Source: Gliomastix tumulicola (lineage: Eukaryota > Ascomycota > Sordariomycetes > Hypocreales > Bionectriaceae). From it: a stretch of 64,000 bases of DNA. The notes under the pieces were generated by a model, which saw only the letters and a program-made list of their open reading frames with translations, made no database searches and was not told the DNA's origin. This document shows positions 23,420-34,432 of this stretch, in pieces. Position numbers and translations under genes: made by a program. Position 1 is the first letter of the stretch. Every line of letters begins with the position of its first letter. Location: assembly GCA_001599755.1 (NCBI GenBank), contig BCHX01000003.1, positions 3,693,289 through 3,757,288 on the forward strand. Reading direction: 5' to 3'.

Positions 23420-25895
23420 CTAAGACCACCATGCATCTGGATAGTTGCTCGGGAACCCGCTGCTGAAGATGTATTCCATGATTGGGAAATCCGGCGGCAC
23501 GGCATCCAGAGCACCGGAAGTGGCCATGTCCCCTCCAAAGCTTGGGCTGGTCTCGCCGGAGACCGCCTCCAGCCTTGAATAATTACTCTCCGCTCTCTGC
23601 TCGAATGTATTCCCGAAGAGACCGATGGCAGAGTGTGAACCACCACCACCGGCTGCTCCCCCACCGTCTTCATCCCGCTGCTCCAGATCGGCAACAGGCA
23701 CTCCCTTCCTCCGCAGCCGCTTCACCAGCAAGTTCCTGGAGAGCCTGCAGAATTTAGCCATCCAGGGCTTCCCAGGGATGCTCTGCGCCCACTCTTCCAT
23801 CCCGACGACGAGATCAGAGCACTGCTCGTCCGGCAGGCCAGACTGGCCCTCGTCGTAGAACGCCACAACGAGCAGGGCGTACCCGATGCAGAGACACCTG
23901 TTGATGGACAGGCTCTCGCGGAGCTGCGTCGACATGCCCAGCGCAACTTCTAGCGCCGCCTTGGCATACCTCACGGCGCTTGCTCTGAGGCGGGTTCTGG
24001 ACGAAGAAGTAGAGGAGGAGGAGGACTCGCCTGCAGCGTGCACCGAGCCGGCACGGGTGCCCGCTTCGTCTGGATGGGAGACATCCGGCTTGGATCCGCG
24101 GGAGAGGGTCTCGGGGGACAGGCCTTCGCCGGCGTCTTCGAGGGAGCGTACGATGTAGATCAGGTTCGCGGTGAAGTAGCTCAACAGGAGCATGGATGCC
24201 GTGGGAAGTTCTGCATTGTCCAATTAGTCTTAGGTAAGATGCCATGGTTTTCTACCTTCTGAGGGGTCAACAAACCGAGAAGATGACACCATTTCTGCTT
24301 CCACGCGCCAAAGTCCACACACTCAGCGCGACTTGAAAGGGGTGATTGGCTACCCGATTTCTGTAGCAGACTCAAATAGAGCCCGATCTCGGCCAGGAGG
24401 ATGCCGTCCTGCATCGTCGCTTCGTAGAAGCTGAGGATATGGTTGCACTGCTGGATGTAAGAAGTAGGAATAGTCGAGGGCCTTCCTGTCGTAGCAGCCC
24501 ATCTTTAGGCAAGTAGCTTTATCAGCGGAAGCAGCCCAAGAAAGAACACAACAAGCCTGTGATGGATGGATGGGAAGCAGCTTCAACTCACTGCAGGTGA
24601 TTTAGGCAGATCGCCCCCCATAATCTGATCGACTCGCGATCTTCTTTCGAGACACGAGCGTCCTTGATATGCTGCACAATGCTTGAAAAGTTTACTGTCA
24701 AAATCGCGTGGTTCGAGCAGAATCCAGTCAGGTTCCAGCTGTCGATATATGGGAATCCGTCCTGCATCGATATATCAAAGTCAGCTTCGAGGAGCCACCC
24801 GTTGGCAGCCAAATGTCAACTCACTGCTGTCGGGGACATTTGGGTGTCCGACATGAGAAGCACGCCCTGCAGGTCTTCCAGACTCAACGGTGTGGCTAAG
24901 AGGGCCTGCCCGAGCGCCCGCTGGGCAAACCTCTGTAGCTCCTGGTGAAGTGGTGACCCGAACGTATCGCTGCTGTAGGCCGCCGCATTCGTACAGCATA
25001 CGGTATGCAGGAAGGAAGATGCTTGTCGAATCTCTCGACTCGATCTTAGAGACTTTGACTCCCCCAGATAGAATAGCCAGTTGTGATATCGGAAGAACCT
25101 TTATAGTCTCGGTTAGCCACCTTTTATCAACCTCAGCCGGTTCCCAGCATCTTACGCATTGATAAGCTCATCCGCCGTCTGTTCGTCGAGGACGCCGGAG
25201 GCGATGAGATCCAGCTCGTCAGTTGGCAAGGAGCTCCGCGCCGCGCTCCGGGGTTTCCCGTGCCCGAGCTCGCGGACGACCACAACGGGCGCAGACTTGA
25301 ATGCCAGGCTTGTCGTTTTCCACATACGATCGGTCTCCCATTCGTGCTCGGGCTCCGATGGCTCGTCTCTGTCTGATTGCCTCTGGTCATCGGTAGACGA
25401 TTCTACCCGCCGGGAGAGATCCCTCAGCATAGCCTGGGTCTCGGCCATGGCTTGCTCCTGAGCCTCCAGCCTACCGACGACACTCAGTTTGTGGTTCGCA
25501 GAGGAAATAACGACCCAGGCGTCGTGTGCGCTCACCTGCTCATCAACTCTCGAATAACGGACTCATCGTGTGCCCCCGTATCCTGACTCCCCTCTTCATT
25601 GCGCCGGGAGCAGGGAATGCTGGCGTGAGAATGTTAGAAATGGGGGTACTGCCTCTCTTCCCTCACAATCACGCGAACGAACGCCCACATACCGCAAAGC
25701 TTGACATCTCCTACAAGACTGCCCATGGAAATCGAAATCACATCTGGATTTCGATTTTTGGCAAGAGAGGCAAGACGTTGTTCGGCGACGCCGTTTCTGT
25801 TTGGTCGTATCGTGCTCGCTCAGCCCGGCCCCTCGCTTCGCTGACGTTGTGAGTGTCTCGTTGCTCGCTTCATTGCCGCTGTCGCGACCACTCAT
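23420..25895 (-). CDS. Zn2Cys6 fungal transcription factor
   Basis: Seven exons (25895-25693, 25619-25536, 25482-25156, 25098-24825, 24761-24592, 24502-24276, 24210-23420) join in phase to give 691 residues. The binuclear zinc cluster is complete only after splicing: C42, C45, C52, C61, C64 and C71 (C-x2-C-x6-C-x8-C-x2-C-x6-C), preceded by a KQKRRRR basic run. A linker and a short heptad-like segment (GRLEAQEQAMAETQAMLRDL) could serve dimerisation. A middle-homology-type region follows: FFRYHNWLFYL, then IRQASSFLHTVCCTNAAAY, DSWNLTGFCSNHAIL and GILLAEIGLYLSLLQK. The C-terminal third has ELPTASMLLLSYFTANLIYI and an acidic/Gly-rich tail ending near PDAWWS. It lies 480 bases downstream of a permease gene on the same strand, so a local regulatory role is plausible. 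Target and inducer are unknown. Confidence 0.88.
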
Positions 25896-26375
25896 GATGA
25901 TTTTCTGGGCCAAGAAGGGCCAACTTCGCTTGTGTAAATGTAGCGTGAACTTATGGATTGGCCTTGAATATTCTAGGTCGGAAGCAGGACTCTGGAAATA
26001 AATACTAGCCAAGTGAATTGAGTACTGAAGGAAGTGGTCATGTTTTTGCATTTAACGAGGGGCAGGACCAGAACTACTAGTTAAGGATCCACTATTAAAC
26101 CAGATGCACCTTACTATCAAGCGGTTCTACCCTGATAACTACATATCTTCACTTGAGTACATGCATATATTCCTATCATCTTCCGGGTTCAAGGAGACAG
26201 TGTATCTGTCAAGCATCAGAGACCATTCCCATATAATTAGCGACAAGGATGACACCCCCTTTACATTAGTACATCAGAAACATAACTTTAGACTTAACTA
26301 CAGCAAACCGCAGTTTGGCCGAATTTCTATTCAGCTCAGTTGCTCGGATCTCCCCTCTGTTTGCTTTGATCAAAC
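25896..26375. other. Intergenic region upstream of the Zn2Cys6 regulator
   Basis: 480 bases between the permease stop and the regulator start, so it holds the permease 3' flank and the regulator promoter. No coding signal is seen. Confidence 0.55.
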
Positions 26376-28103
26376 TCAGCCAGTTTTTGCAACCTGCTCA
26401 GTACTATGAACTACCAATTCGTCGAGACCCTCGACCTCCTCCTCAGGCCGAACATAATCCGTCGGCTCTTTCCATCCATGCTCAACCGTCACCGGAGGCA
26501 AGATCCGACCCAGACCCCAGTAGACGAGCCCTGCGACAGCCAAGCCGACCCAGTAGGCAAAGTAATAGAACCTCTCGATGGCCAAGGGAGCTGGGTATCC
26601 CAAGTTGTGCATGAAGCCGTAGAAATTCGGGGCCACGCCGCAGATGTAGGCTGCATATGCCCGCAGGTTCCAGCCGCGGGTGTAGTAATACATGCCGGTT
26701 TTCGATGAGGAGAAACAGTCCGGGATGTTGATGTGACCCCGTGCGACGACGTAATAATTGGTGAGCATGACTCCTGCGATGGCGGCGAGGAACGTCTGGT
26801 ATGAAGCCATGAAAGATACGAATATGCTGGCCGAACCCTGCCGTTCCAACATACATCATCCGTTAGCAATAATAATTACATAACTGTTGTATAATTGTAA
26901 GCAATAAAAAGGGTGGCATACCAAGAGATACCACGGGTTGATGGCAAACGACACAATCGCGCAGATGAAGAAGCCTCTTCGCACATTGAGGTACTTGGGA
27001 AACAAGGCCGCGATGTCGTTGCCGGCAGGGATCGAGTTCTCAAAGATGGAACTGAATATGCAGCAGTACGCAAAGCAGGCGGCGATAAAGAAACAGCCCG
27101 CCCGGTTGGCGGGTGTGTAATCCGTCGACTGGATCCTGTCGAGCAGACTGACGGGGTTCCAGACCAGCTCACCAAACATGCGCTGGCTGGAGGCGCACAC
27201 AAGATTACCAACTAGGGCAACGATCAGGTTCGACAGCGGGAAGCCAATAAGATTCCCTAGAAGCACATCGTTCTTTCTAGCTGCGTAGCGTTGGAAATCA
27301 GCCGCGTTGGCGGCAAAGGTCGCAACGTTGGCCGCGTTCAGCATGAGGAACCTGACTATCAGCCAACTCCTTTCGCTCCCTTTTGCGGCACCCGGCTGAT
27401 GTATGACGCTTCCGAACCCGCCGGCTCTGGTCACGCACCAAACAAGCATAGCGATAGCGGAGATGATGAAAACGACGAGCTTGATATAGACCAGGCTTCG
27501 CATCTTGGGAATGGGGATGACTAAGAAGGCGCAGGTCGCGAGCCAGAAGATGACAAATCCAATCATGCCAGCCGTCGTGAGAGCAGAGCCGGCACCCATC
27601 GTGTTAGGGATAGTAGCAATGCTAGGAAAGATGGCATGTAGCATGACATATATACACTCCCCACCCTGGACAGCATTGACGCCGTTCCAAAGGATGGCCA
27701 TGACCGCACGATTCAACGTCGGCCACCAGGCGCCGTATATTCCAAAAGACGCCCTGAGGACGACCGGAAACCCGATATGGTACGTAGCACCTGGCCGGCC
27801 GTTGAGAACAATGACGAAGGCGATGAGGGCCTGCCCGCCGAACTGGCACGCAAGGGACTCCCAGAGACTCAGGCCGAGGGCCAGGGCTGTCGAGCTCGAG
27901 TACCAGTTGGAGACGGTTGCCACGGCGGAGAACCAAAAAGTAAGGTATGTCCACTTTGTCCATGTTCTGTCGGCCAGCTTGAGGGGGCGGAGGTCGTCGT
28001 TGTCGAGGAAGACATCTTTGCCTGTTAGGTTCTCGGCGCCGGCGACGACTGGTCTGAACTTGTAGTTGAATTTGAACTTCAACTTGCGATTTATAAACCC
28101 CAT
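26376..28103 (-). CDS. NCS1 nucleobase:cation symporter, FUR-type permease
   Basis: Two exons (28103-26922, 26837-26376) with an 84-base intron give 547 residues. NCS1/FUR permeases import uracil, allantoin, uric acid, uridine or related compounds with protons across the plasma membrane. The FUR-branch N-terminal signature is present (DNDDLRPLKLADRTWTKW), followed by about twelve hydrophobic segments, including NWYSSSTALALGLSLWES, AILWNGVNAVQGGECIYV, FLMLNAANVATFAANAADF and FENSIPAGNDIAALFP. Splicing joins INPWYLL to GSASIFVSFMASYQTFLAAI. The cytosolic tail is short and acidic, as usual for turnover-regulated FURs. It is divergent from a 2OG oxygenase and followed by a Zn2Cys6 gene. The precise substrate cannot be read from the sequence. 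Confidence 0.93.
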
Positions 28104-28248
28104 GGTCGCGATGTTGGGGTTAGTAAACCAGACTAAATATAAGCGTAGTGAAATGATATGCTCGAGTTGTATTTGGAAAGTGAAGAATATCGCTCCGGGG
28201 AAACCTCTGGCACAGAATGACCATTATTCAACAACCAGCTTCGGGCCA

Positions 28249-28475
28249 TGATAACACAGCTATATAATACAGACTTCTCAACACTTGGTGATAACGAATG
28301 GAACTGAGATAACGGAGCTCGAGATAAGACGCAGTTGCTAGCGGTCTAGCCCGCCAGCAGAACTCAACCTAGTGACGACCATTGCATGGCCTTTAGATTC
28401 GGATTCTGAGATAGATCAGCTACTCTCACCAAAAGCCCAGGGAAGTAGAACGGCCAGCGCCGTGATCCCTTATCT
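28249..28475. promoter_or_regulatory. Cluster of GATA (AreA/NIT-2 type) motifs
   Basis: WGATAR-type hexamers: TGATAA at 28249-28254 and 28289-28294; AGATAA at 28307-28312 and 28322-28327; AGATAG at 28409-28414; and TTATCT (reverse AGATAA) at 28470-28475. A further AGATAA is at 28981-28986, close to the oxygenase start. Five sites fall in 166 bases, while about 0.3 would be expected with equal base frequencies. Closely spaced GATA sites are the normal target of AreA/NIT-2 nitrogen regulators. Confidence 0.6.
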
Positions 28476-28575
28476 CTTGTTTTGATATCCGAGTCTTCCA
28501 TCTCAACGCGTTCCTTACATGTTCTTGATCCGGTGTACCCAGCAGGTCAAGTGTTCTCACCGAAGTCGACGTTGC

Positions 28576-28585
28576 CGGAACTCCG
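28576..28585. promoter_or_regulatory. CGG-N4-CCG inverted pair
   Basis: CGG AACT CCG, an inverted triplet pair of the type bound by dimeric Zn2Cys6 regulators. It overlaps an everted CCG-T-CGG pair at 28583-28589. Confidence 0.45.
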
Positions 28586-28703
28586 TCGGAGACCGTTGGT
28601 ATACTGTCGAAAGGGAACTCCCTATCGGTCAGTCAAAACGGCTAGTGGCAGCGGGCGGCTGATGTGCTCCAAGATGGCTTCCCCGCTTCTAGTTGCTGGT
28701 TCC

Positions 28704-28732
28704 CGGAGCACCGACGGATACCGCGGTTTCCG
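28704..28732. promoter_or_regulatory. Three adjacent CGG/CCG inverted pairs
   Basis: CGG-N4-CCG at 28704-28713, CGG-N3-CCG at 28715-28723 and CGG-N3-CCG at 28724-28732 follow one another almost without gaps. The N4 pair repeats the spacing seen at 28576. These are candidate sites for the Zn2Cys6 protein coded about 3 kb away; binding is inferred, not shown. Confidence 0.45.
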
Positions 28733-29047
28733 GTCGATGTATGCCATTCACTTGGTATCCCCCCTACAATGATTGCGATCTTCTGAGCATCGTAGATGCC
28801 GTTCTAAATCAGGTGTCCTGCTGGTGTTCGGCGAGCTCCGTTTATCGCCGCCAATTCGTGTCACGTCTCGTTGATCCCGCCTCGTTAGTGGATGGCGTGA
28901 GGTCCCCTCGATCTTGCCTCAACACGCAGCTATATTAGACCCAAGCTTTGAAATCACTCTCTGACCAGCAGTCAAGGTTGAGATAACACAACCCTAATCA
29001 ACATCAACACTATACTACGCAAAGCACAGGCGAACAAGGAGCATACC

Positions 29048-30318
29048 ATGGCTACCGTCAGCTCATCAACCACTACTACCACCACCACTACCACCACTAC
29101 CCCGACCTACAAACTACAGCTCGCCTCAGGCGCGGGGCCAGTGTACCGCGATGTGCTGCAGACCCCGGCCCGAGACTGTTACCCCAGCGAGGTCCCCGTA
29201 ATTGACCTCGCCCGCATCAACGGCAACGCAGAAGAACGCGCAGCCCTGGCGCAGGTCATCCGGGCCGCGGCCGAGAACACCGGTTTCTTCTACATCACCA
29301 ACCACGGCATCCCCGAGGAGAAGATCGCGGCTGCCTACAGTCAGGTCCAGAAGTTCTTCAACCAGCCTGTCGAGGCCAAGGCTCAAGTCTCCCACTCGCA
29401 GTCGAAGCACTTCAACGGCTGGTCGAAGCGCGGCACGGCGCACATCTCGCCGACGGAGCCCCGAGACCACAAGGAGGGGTTCACCATCGCCTACGACCCC
29501 AAGTATGATCCGGACACGAAGGACCTGGCTGCTGTGCCCGAGGACATCAAGCCTTGGATCCACGGCGAGGACTTCGTGTGGGACCGCACGAGCCATCTGC
29601 CGGGCTTCAAGGAGGATGTGCTCGGGTACTGGCAGGCGCAGGTACAGCTGGCGAGGAGGATGATTCGCTTGTTTGCGCTGGCATTGGACGTGCCGGAGGA
29701 CTACTTTGATGGCATCACATCCTACCCCGGAAGGTTCGTTTATCTTGATATGCGCCGCCGCCTTCTCCGCGACCGCAACACGATAGGAGGTGAACTTGCA
29801 ACTGACATGACATGCAGCGACGGCGTGTTCAACTACTACCCGGCCAGCGAGCCCGACGAGTCCGGCAAGATAGACGTCGGCATCGGCGCGCACACAGACA
29901 TCCAGGCCTTCACGCTCCTGTGGCAGGACATGGTCGGCGGCCTGCAGGTCCTGACCAAGGACGGCCAGTGGGTGAAGGTGAAGCCGATCCCCGGCACGTT
30001 CGTCGTCAACATCGGCGACTTCCTGATGCGGCTGTCCAACGACCGCTTCCAGTCCACGGTGCACCGGGTCTACAACCACGCCACCGTGGACCGCTACTCG
30101 ATGCCGCTGTTCTTCGGCTTCAACTTCAACGAGAAGTGCTCCGTCCTGCCCACGTGCTGCGACGAGAACAATCCTCCCAAGTATGAGCCGATCAGCTGCG
30201 GCGAGGTATGCCATCCCACTCCTCGAAGTACCCCTTCGCGTGAGAAGGGGATAAATGCTGACGCTTGAGTTTATAGTGGCTTCGACGACGTATCAAATTC
30301 ACATACACGCGGACGTGA
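29048..30318 (+). CDS. 2-oxoglutarate/Fe(II)-dependent oxygenase, isopenicillin-N-synthase fold
   Basis: Three exons (29048-29733, 29818-30205, 30277-30318) give 371 residues. Enzymes of this fold use Fe(II), 2-oxoglutarate and oxygen to hydroxylate or oxidise small molecules. After a Thr run near the N-terminus comes the DIOX_N part (EVPVIDLARI, then TGFFYITNHGIP). The C-terminal half has the iron-binding HxD (GAHTDIQAF), the distal His (STVHRVYNH) and the RxS 2-oxoglutarate contact (DRYSMPLFF). The metal and cosubstrate site therefore looks complete. Intron 1 (84 bases) is a multiple of three without stops. The last exon codes for only 13 residues and a stop. The same broad family includes thymine 7-hydroxylase, which makes the neighbouring nucleobase permease suggestive, but the sequence does not prove the substrate. 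Confidence 0.9.
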
Positions 30319-30930
30319 CAGCGTGACGGACTGGATCTTGGAGGAGGGACAAGGGCGTGCGGTTAGAATGGGCTAACATGATAAGACCGTAGACTGCATA
30401 GGTAATTAGCAATAGGACGTGGTCTAGTTCTTCATCTTGGTCATATACTCAGACACTGCTATGTCACTAGACCACTTAAGTAATCAGCTCCGCAACGGCA
30501 CCACTGCACGTCTTAGAAGACTCACAACCGTATATGTGTTGAGGTGTAAAACATGCCCTAGGCCTGTAGTCGATCGAAGTGAAGAGGGAGCTGCGTGGGC
30601 AAAGCACCTTGCCAGTTTCTTCGGCCGGTTCGTCAGTAGGATATGTTTTCAGGGGTAACACTTGCATTTCGTTGCACAGGGATACCATCCGCCGGAGACC
30701 ATCGGAGACCGCAGGAAACCGGGAGTCGGTCAGGCTTTGTAAGTGTTCCAGAGCTGGACCTCCATCCATCCATCCATCCCATCATACAAAAATACCCCTC
30801 CCACCAGGATCAGATCTCGGGAAGACAAATAAATGGCTGCCCGGTCTCTTCTCTGACTCCCTTCACTAGTACGTCCCCAATCGAAGACTCCATCACACGA
30901 GCACGTTCTCGTGCGCAGCCTCCTCCCACG
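30319..30930. other. Intergenic region
   Basis: About 0.6 kb between two same-strand genes, with a CATC repeat at 30763-30779. No gene is seen; it should hold the promoter of the downstream nucleotidyltransferase-like gene. Confidence 0.55.
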
Positions 30931-31560
30931 ATGAACCCGGCTCGCCTCCCGCTCCATCTGCAACTCGTCCATCTCCGCGAAGTCCTCTCGACGAATCCCA
31001 CCCTCCTCACCGTCCTCCGCCGCGCCGCAACCCTCAACCTGCCCAACTGGTACCTCGCCGCGGGCGCCCTCTCGCAGACCATCTGGAACGCCGTCTCGTC
31101 GCTCCCGCCCGAGACGGGCATCCACGACTACGACCTCGTCTACCACGACCCGTCCGACCTCTCCTACGAGGCCGAGGACGCCGTGATCCAGAGGGGCAGG
31201 GAGCTCTTCGCGGACATGCCCGGCGTCGATGTCGAGATCCGCAACCAGGCGAGAGTGCACCTCTGGTTCGAGGGGAAACACGGGATTCCCTGCCCGCCGC
31301 ACGGGAGCGTCGAGGAAGGGATCGACTCGTGGATCTCGACGAGCGCGATGCTGGGCGTGCGGCTGGAGGAGGACGGCGCGTGGAGCGTGTACGCGCCGCA
31401 GGGCCTGTCCATGTTCTTCCGCATGGTCGTGAGGCCGAACACGGCGCTGGCGAAGAGGGAGGTGTATGACAAGAAGGCGGCGCGGTGGAAGGCGATCTGG
31501 GAGAAACTTGTTGTCGAGCCGTGGCCTGAAGAGCGGGCAGAGAACGCTGACAGCAAGTAG
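30931..31560 (+). CDS. Nucleotidyltransferase-like protein (DUF925/NTP_transf_6 type)
   Basis: A single exon of 209 residues. The family has a minimal nucleotidyltransferase fold. Visible motifs are NWYLAAGALSQTIWN near residue 40 and the acidic pair HDYDLVYHDP near 68, matching the G-x-L...W and D-x-D features, then VDVEIRNQARVHLWFE. The reading frame is open upstream of 30931, but ATG at 30931 gives the length typical of the family (about 200) and begins just before the first conserved helix. The biochemical substrate of the family is unknown. Nothing links it to the oxygenase upstream except position. Confidence 0.85.
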   Translation: MNPARLPLHLQLVHLREVLSTNPTLLTVLRRAATLNLPNWYLAAGALSQTIWNAVSSLPPETGIHDYDLVYHDPSDLSYEAEDAVIQRGRELFADMPGVDVEIRNQARVHLWFEGKHGIPCPPHGSVEEGIDSWISTSAMLGVRLEEDGAWSVYAPQGLSMFFRMVVRPNTALAKREVYDKKAARWKAIWEKLVVEPWPEERAENADSK

Positions 31561-32585
31561 TGTATGCTGGTGATCAGGGAGCTCTTCCTGTGGCCACCAC
31601 AATCCATACTCACCTTCGGCTCGTGGTTTCATGAGGAAGAGCTCTGTGCGGCGCAGCAGGCAGTGGCGCTTCCAACCCCCGTCCGAAGGGGCTCGCGAAG
31701 ACCTTGCCATATTGGAAATGCTGTGGATGACGGATGGATTAACTGTATTTCCTTCTGTTTGGCTTGTCATGTGAATTGGCAGATGACATGCATCGTGGAT
31801 CTGGGGTCACATTTCGGAACTTGTGCGGGACGAGGCACATGAACGACGGTGGTGATCATCAGTCAATCAATCAGTGACACTGCCCAAGGGGGCTATAATC
31901 GGCCATAAGACACAGCGTAAACCAGCTAGCGCAACGCGCAAGAATAGCAGTATTTTACGCATCGGAAGGACTGAACAAGTTCACCTGCACAAAGCTGAGT
32001 ATGAAATCAGGTACCAGGATGACAGCAACTGGTACTAAGGTTAGGTAGGTCCTCAGCTGCTAGCTCAGATGGAGCATGCCTACCCAATGACTAATCGCTA
32101 TTTCCTCTCTCTGTTTCCTGCATTCTGCATCCTGCATGCACTTCAGCGTGTTAACTAAGTACTAACCGACCAACGAAAACAGGGGTGACCCCGTCCATGC
32201 CCAACGCTTTCTCGTCTTCTCTTTCTTCGTTCTCTTTCTGTTCCTCGTCCGCTCCTGCTTGTTCTTCTCTTCTTCTGCCGACATAATACTACTACTCTTC
32301 CGTCACTCCGCCTGGCGCAGAGGGGCCAGCTGTGTATTACTATTTTCTTGCCCGCAGGTTCTTCAGCTGTCCCGCCGCCACCACCATCCTCCTCGTTCTC
32401 TTCTTCCACGCCGCGAGCCTCCCTCACCGCCGTCTTCTTTCTTTCTTTCTTTCTTTCTCCCTCCTTCGTCGAGCCGCACGAGAATAGCTAGCGAACGGGC
32501 GACGACCGCAGAAGGATCGAGGGAATACCGCAGCAGCAGCAGCAGCAGCAGCACCAGAGGCCGCGTGCTTCCAGACCGCGAGACG
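31561..32585. other. Intergenic region and PTP leader
   Basis: About 1 kb. The proximal half is very pyrimidine-rich, with a TTTC repeat at 32436-32457 and an AGC run at 32530-32552 close to the phosphatase start, typical of a fungal 5' leader. No gene is supported. Confidence 0.55.
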
Positions 32586-34432
32586 ATGGATAAGATCCCC
32601 AAGCTCCGGCGGAAGCCCAAACCGCCCACGATCGAGACGACGGTCGACCGCACCAGCACCGACACCTCCGAGAGCGCCCTTAGCACGAGCAACTACACCA
32701 CCGTCACCGACACCCAGTCCCCCAGCGGCGCGCGGCGCCATCACAGCAGCGAATGGTTCAAGTCCAAGACATCATCGTCGTCGTCGTCCTCGGCGACAGC
32801 CGCCTCGAGGAAGAAGTCGCCCTTCCGCCTGATACGGCCCTCGGCCAAGCGTGCACGCGAGGACTCACCCGCTGCGGATTCGTCCTCGGCCGCCGGCGGC
32901 TCGCCGCAGCAGAGGCTGCAGGTTCCCGGGCAGGGCGGTGCCAAGTTCCCGAGGAACGGCGCGGGCGGTGGCAGCTCCCGGCCGTCGACGCTGGCGGCAG
33001 ACGATGAGGAGACGTCGTCCGTGGACGGTGTGGCCGTCTTTGCAGATCCTGGTCCGCAGATGCCTGGGTTCCTGAAGCTGACGAATCAAGGTGGGTTGCT
33101 TTGCATTGCACATACCTACACTCCGAACACACACGAGGACATGGGGATAACGTGAAACTATCTATACTGACTTCCTTTGGGCGCACAGAGATGGACAGCA
33201 AGCTTAACGAGCTCAACTGGGACGAACGGATTAGGGCCTCAGCCGCCCAGTCGGGCCCTCATCCCGAGGGCAGCCCCGAGTGGCGCTGGGGCACGTTTAA
33301 GCAAACGGACGTCCAGGAGAAGGGCCTTATGGACCGCTATGTTAACATCAAGCCCTGGAACCACAACAGGGTCCGCCTCCACGTCCCGCCGGGCCAGCTC
33401 GACTACGTCAACGCGTCCACGATACGCCTGCAGTCGCCCTCGGACCGGTCCCGGCCGCCGCTCTCCTATATCGCCATGCAGGGGCCGACCGAGCCCTCGA
33501 TACCGTACGTCTGGCGCATGATCTCCGAGCAGGTCCAGTCGCCCGCCGTCGTTGTGCAGCTCACCAACAACGTCGAGTCCGGGAACCTCAAGTGCAACCC
33601 GTACTTCCCAGACGCGGACGACGTCGGCCCGTGGCCCGTAAACGAGGACGACGTGTGGGAGGATGACTGGCAGGCGACGCTCTCTTTCGAGTCTATAGAA
33701 CCGCTGTACGACGGCATCATCGAGAAGACGAGACTGCGGCTGCAGGTCGAGGGGAAGGAGCCGATCACGGTGTGGCACTTTCTCTACACAAGATGGCCGG
33801 ATTTCGGGGTGCCCCCGCTCGACGAGATGGACAGCTTCTTCGAGCTCATGCGTCTGTCCCGCGAGCACAGCTCGCCCGCAGGACCGCGCGTCATCCACTG
33901 CAGTGCGGGCGTGGGACGGACAGGCACCTTCATCTGCCTTGAGCACCTCATCCGCGAGCTCGACGTCGGTGGCCTCTCCGACCCTCCTTCCAACGGACAC
34001 GCTCGGGTCGACCCGAAAGATGCGCCGGATCCCGTCTTCAACACCGTAGACACACTCCGCCAGCAGCGCAGGGGCATGGTGCAGGGCGAGACGCAGTACC
34101 GCTTCATCTACAGCGTGATGAAGAAGCTCTGGGAGGACAGGCACAACCCGCCCCGGCTGCCTCGAATCCGCCAGCCCGCCGCTACCGACGACGAGGACGA
34201 GGACATGGCGGAGGGAGGGGCTAGCATCCAGCGTACGCGTGATCCGACGCCCAACGACGTGGACAGCGACCCGTTTTACGACAGCAACAGCCCTCCGCGG
34301 AGGGCGAGCAACAACAACAAGAACAAAAGCAACAACAACAACACCACCAATGACGATGACGACGATGATGATGACGAAGACGACGACGGGGGCGCCAGGG
34401 TCAGACCTGACGGCCCGTCCGATGGCAAATAG
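32586..34432 (+). CDS. Classical protein tyrosine phosphatase
   Basis: Two exons (32586-33090, 33189-34432; 98-base intron) give 582 residues. The catalytic domain (about 170-470) has RYVNIKPWNHNRV, LDYVNAS, YIAMQGP, the WPD loop (RWPDFGVP, Asp about 373), the P-loop HCSAGVGRTG (Cys about 406) and the Q-loop LRQQRRGMVQGETQYRF. All catalytic residues are therefore in place. The family dephosphorylates phosphotyrosine on MAP kinases and other targets. The first 165 residues are Ser/Thr- and Arg/Lys-rich with no fold seen, perhaps a localisation or phospho-regulated segment. The C-terminus has an Asn-rich stretch followed by a long Asp/Glu run. Upstream frame is open but lacks an ATG, so 32586 is the start. 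Confidence 0.92.

Larger units (their letters stand above)
28104..29047. promoter_or_regulatory. Shared divergent promoter of permease and oxygenase
   Basis: A 944-base region between the two start codons holds no credible gene. It contains a group of GATA-factor motifs and several CGG/CCG inverted pairs, listed separately, and a TATA-like string (TATATAAT) at 28261-28268. Confidence 0.6.

Noticed and set aside
29126..30214. 362-codon minus-strand frame over the 2OG oxygenase
   Set aside because: Antisense shadow; it crosses the oxygenase intron and has no recognisable motif.
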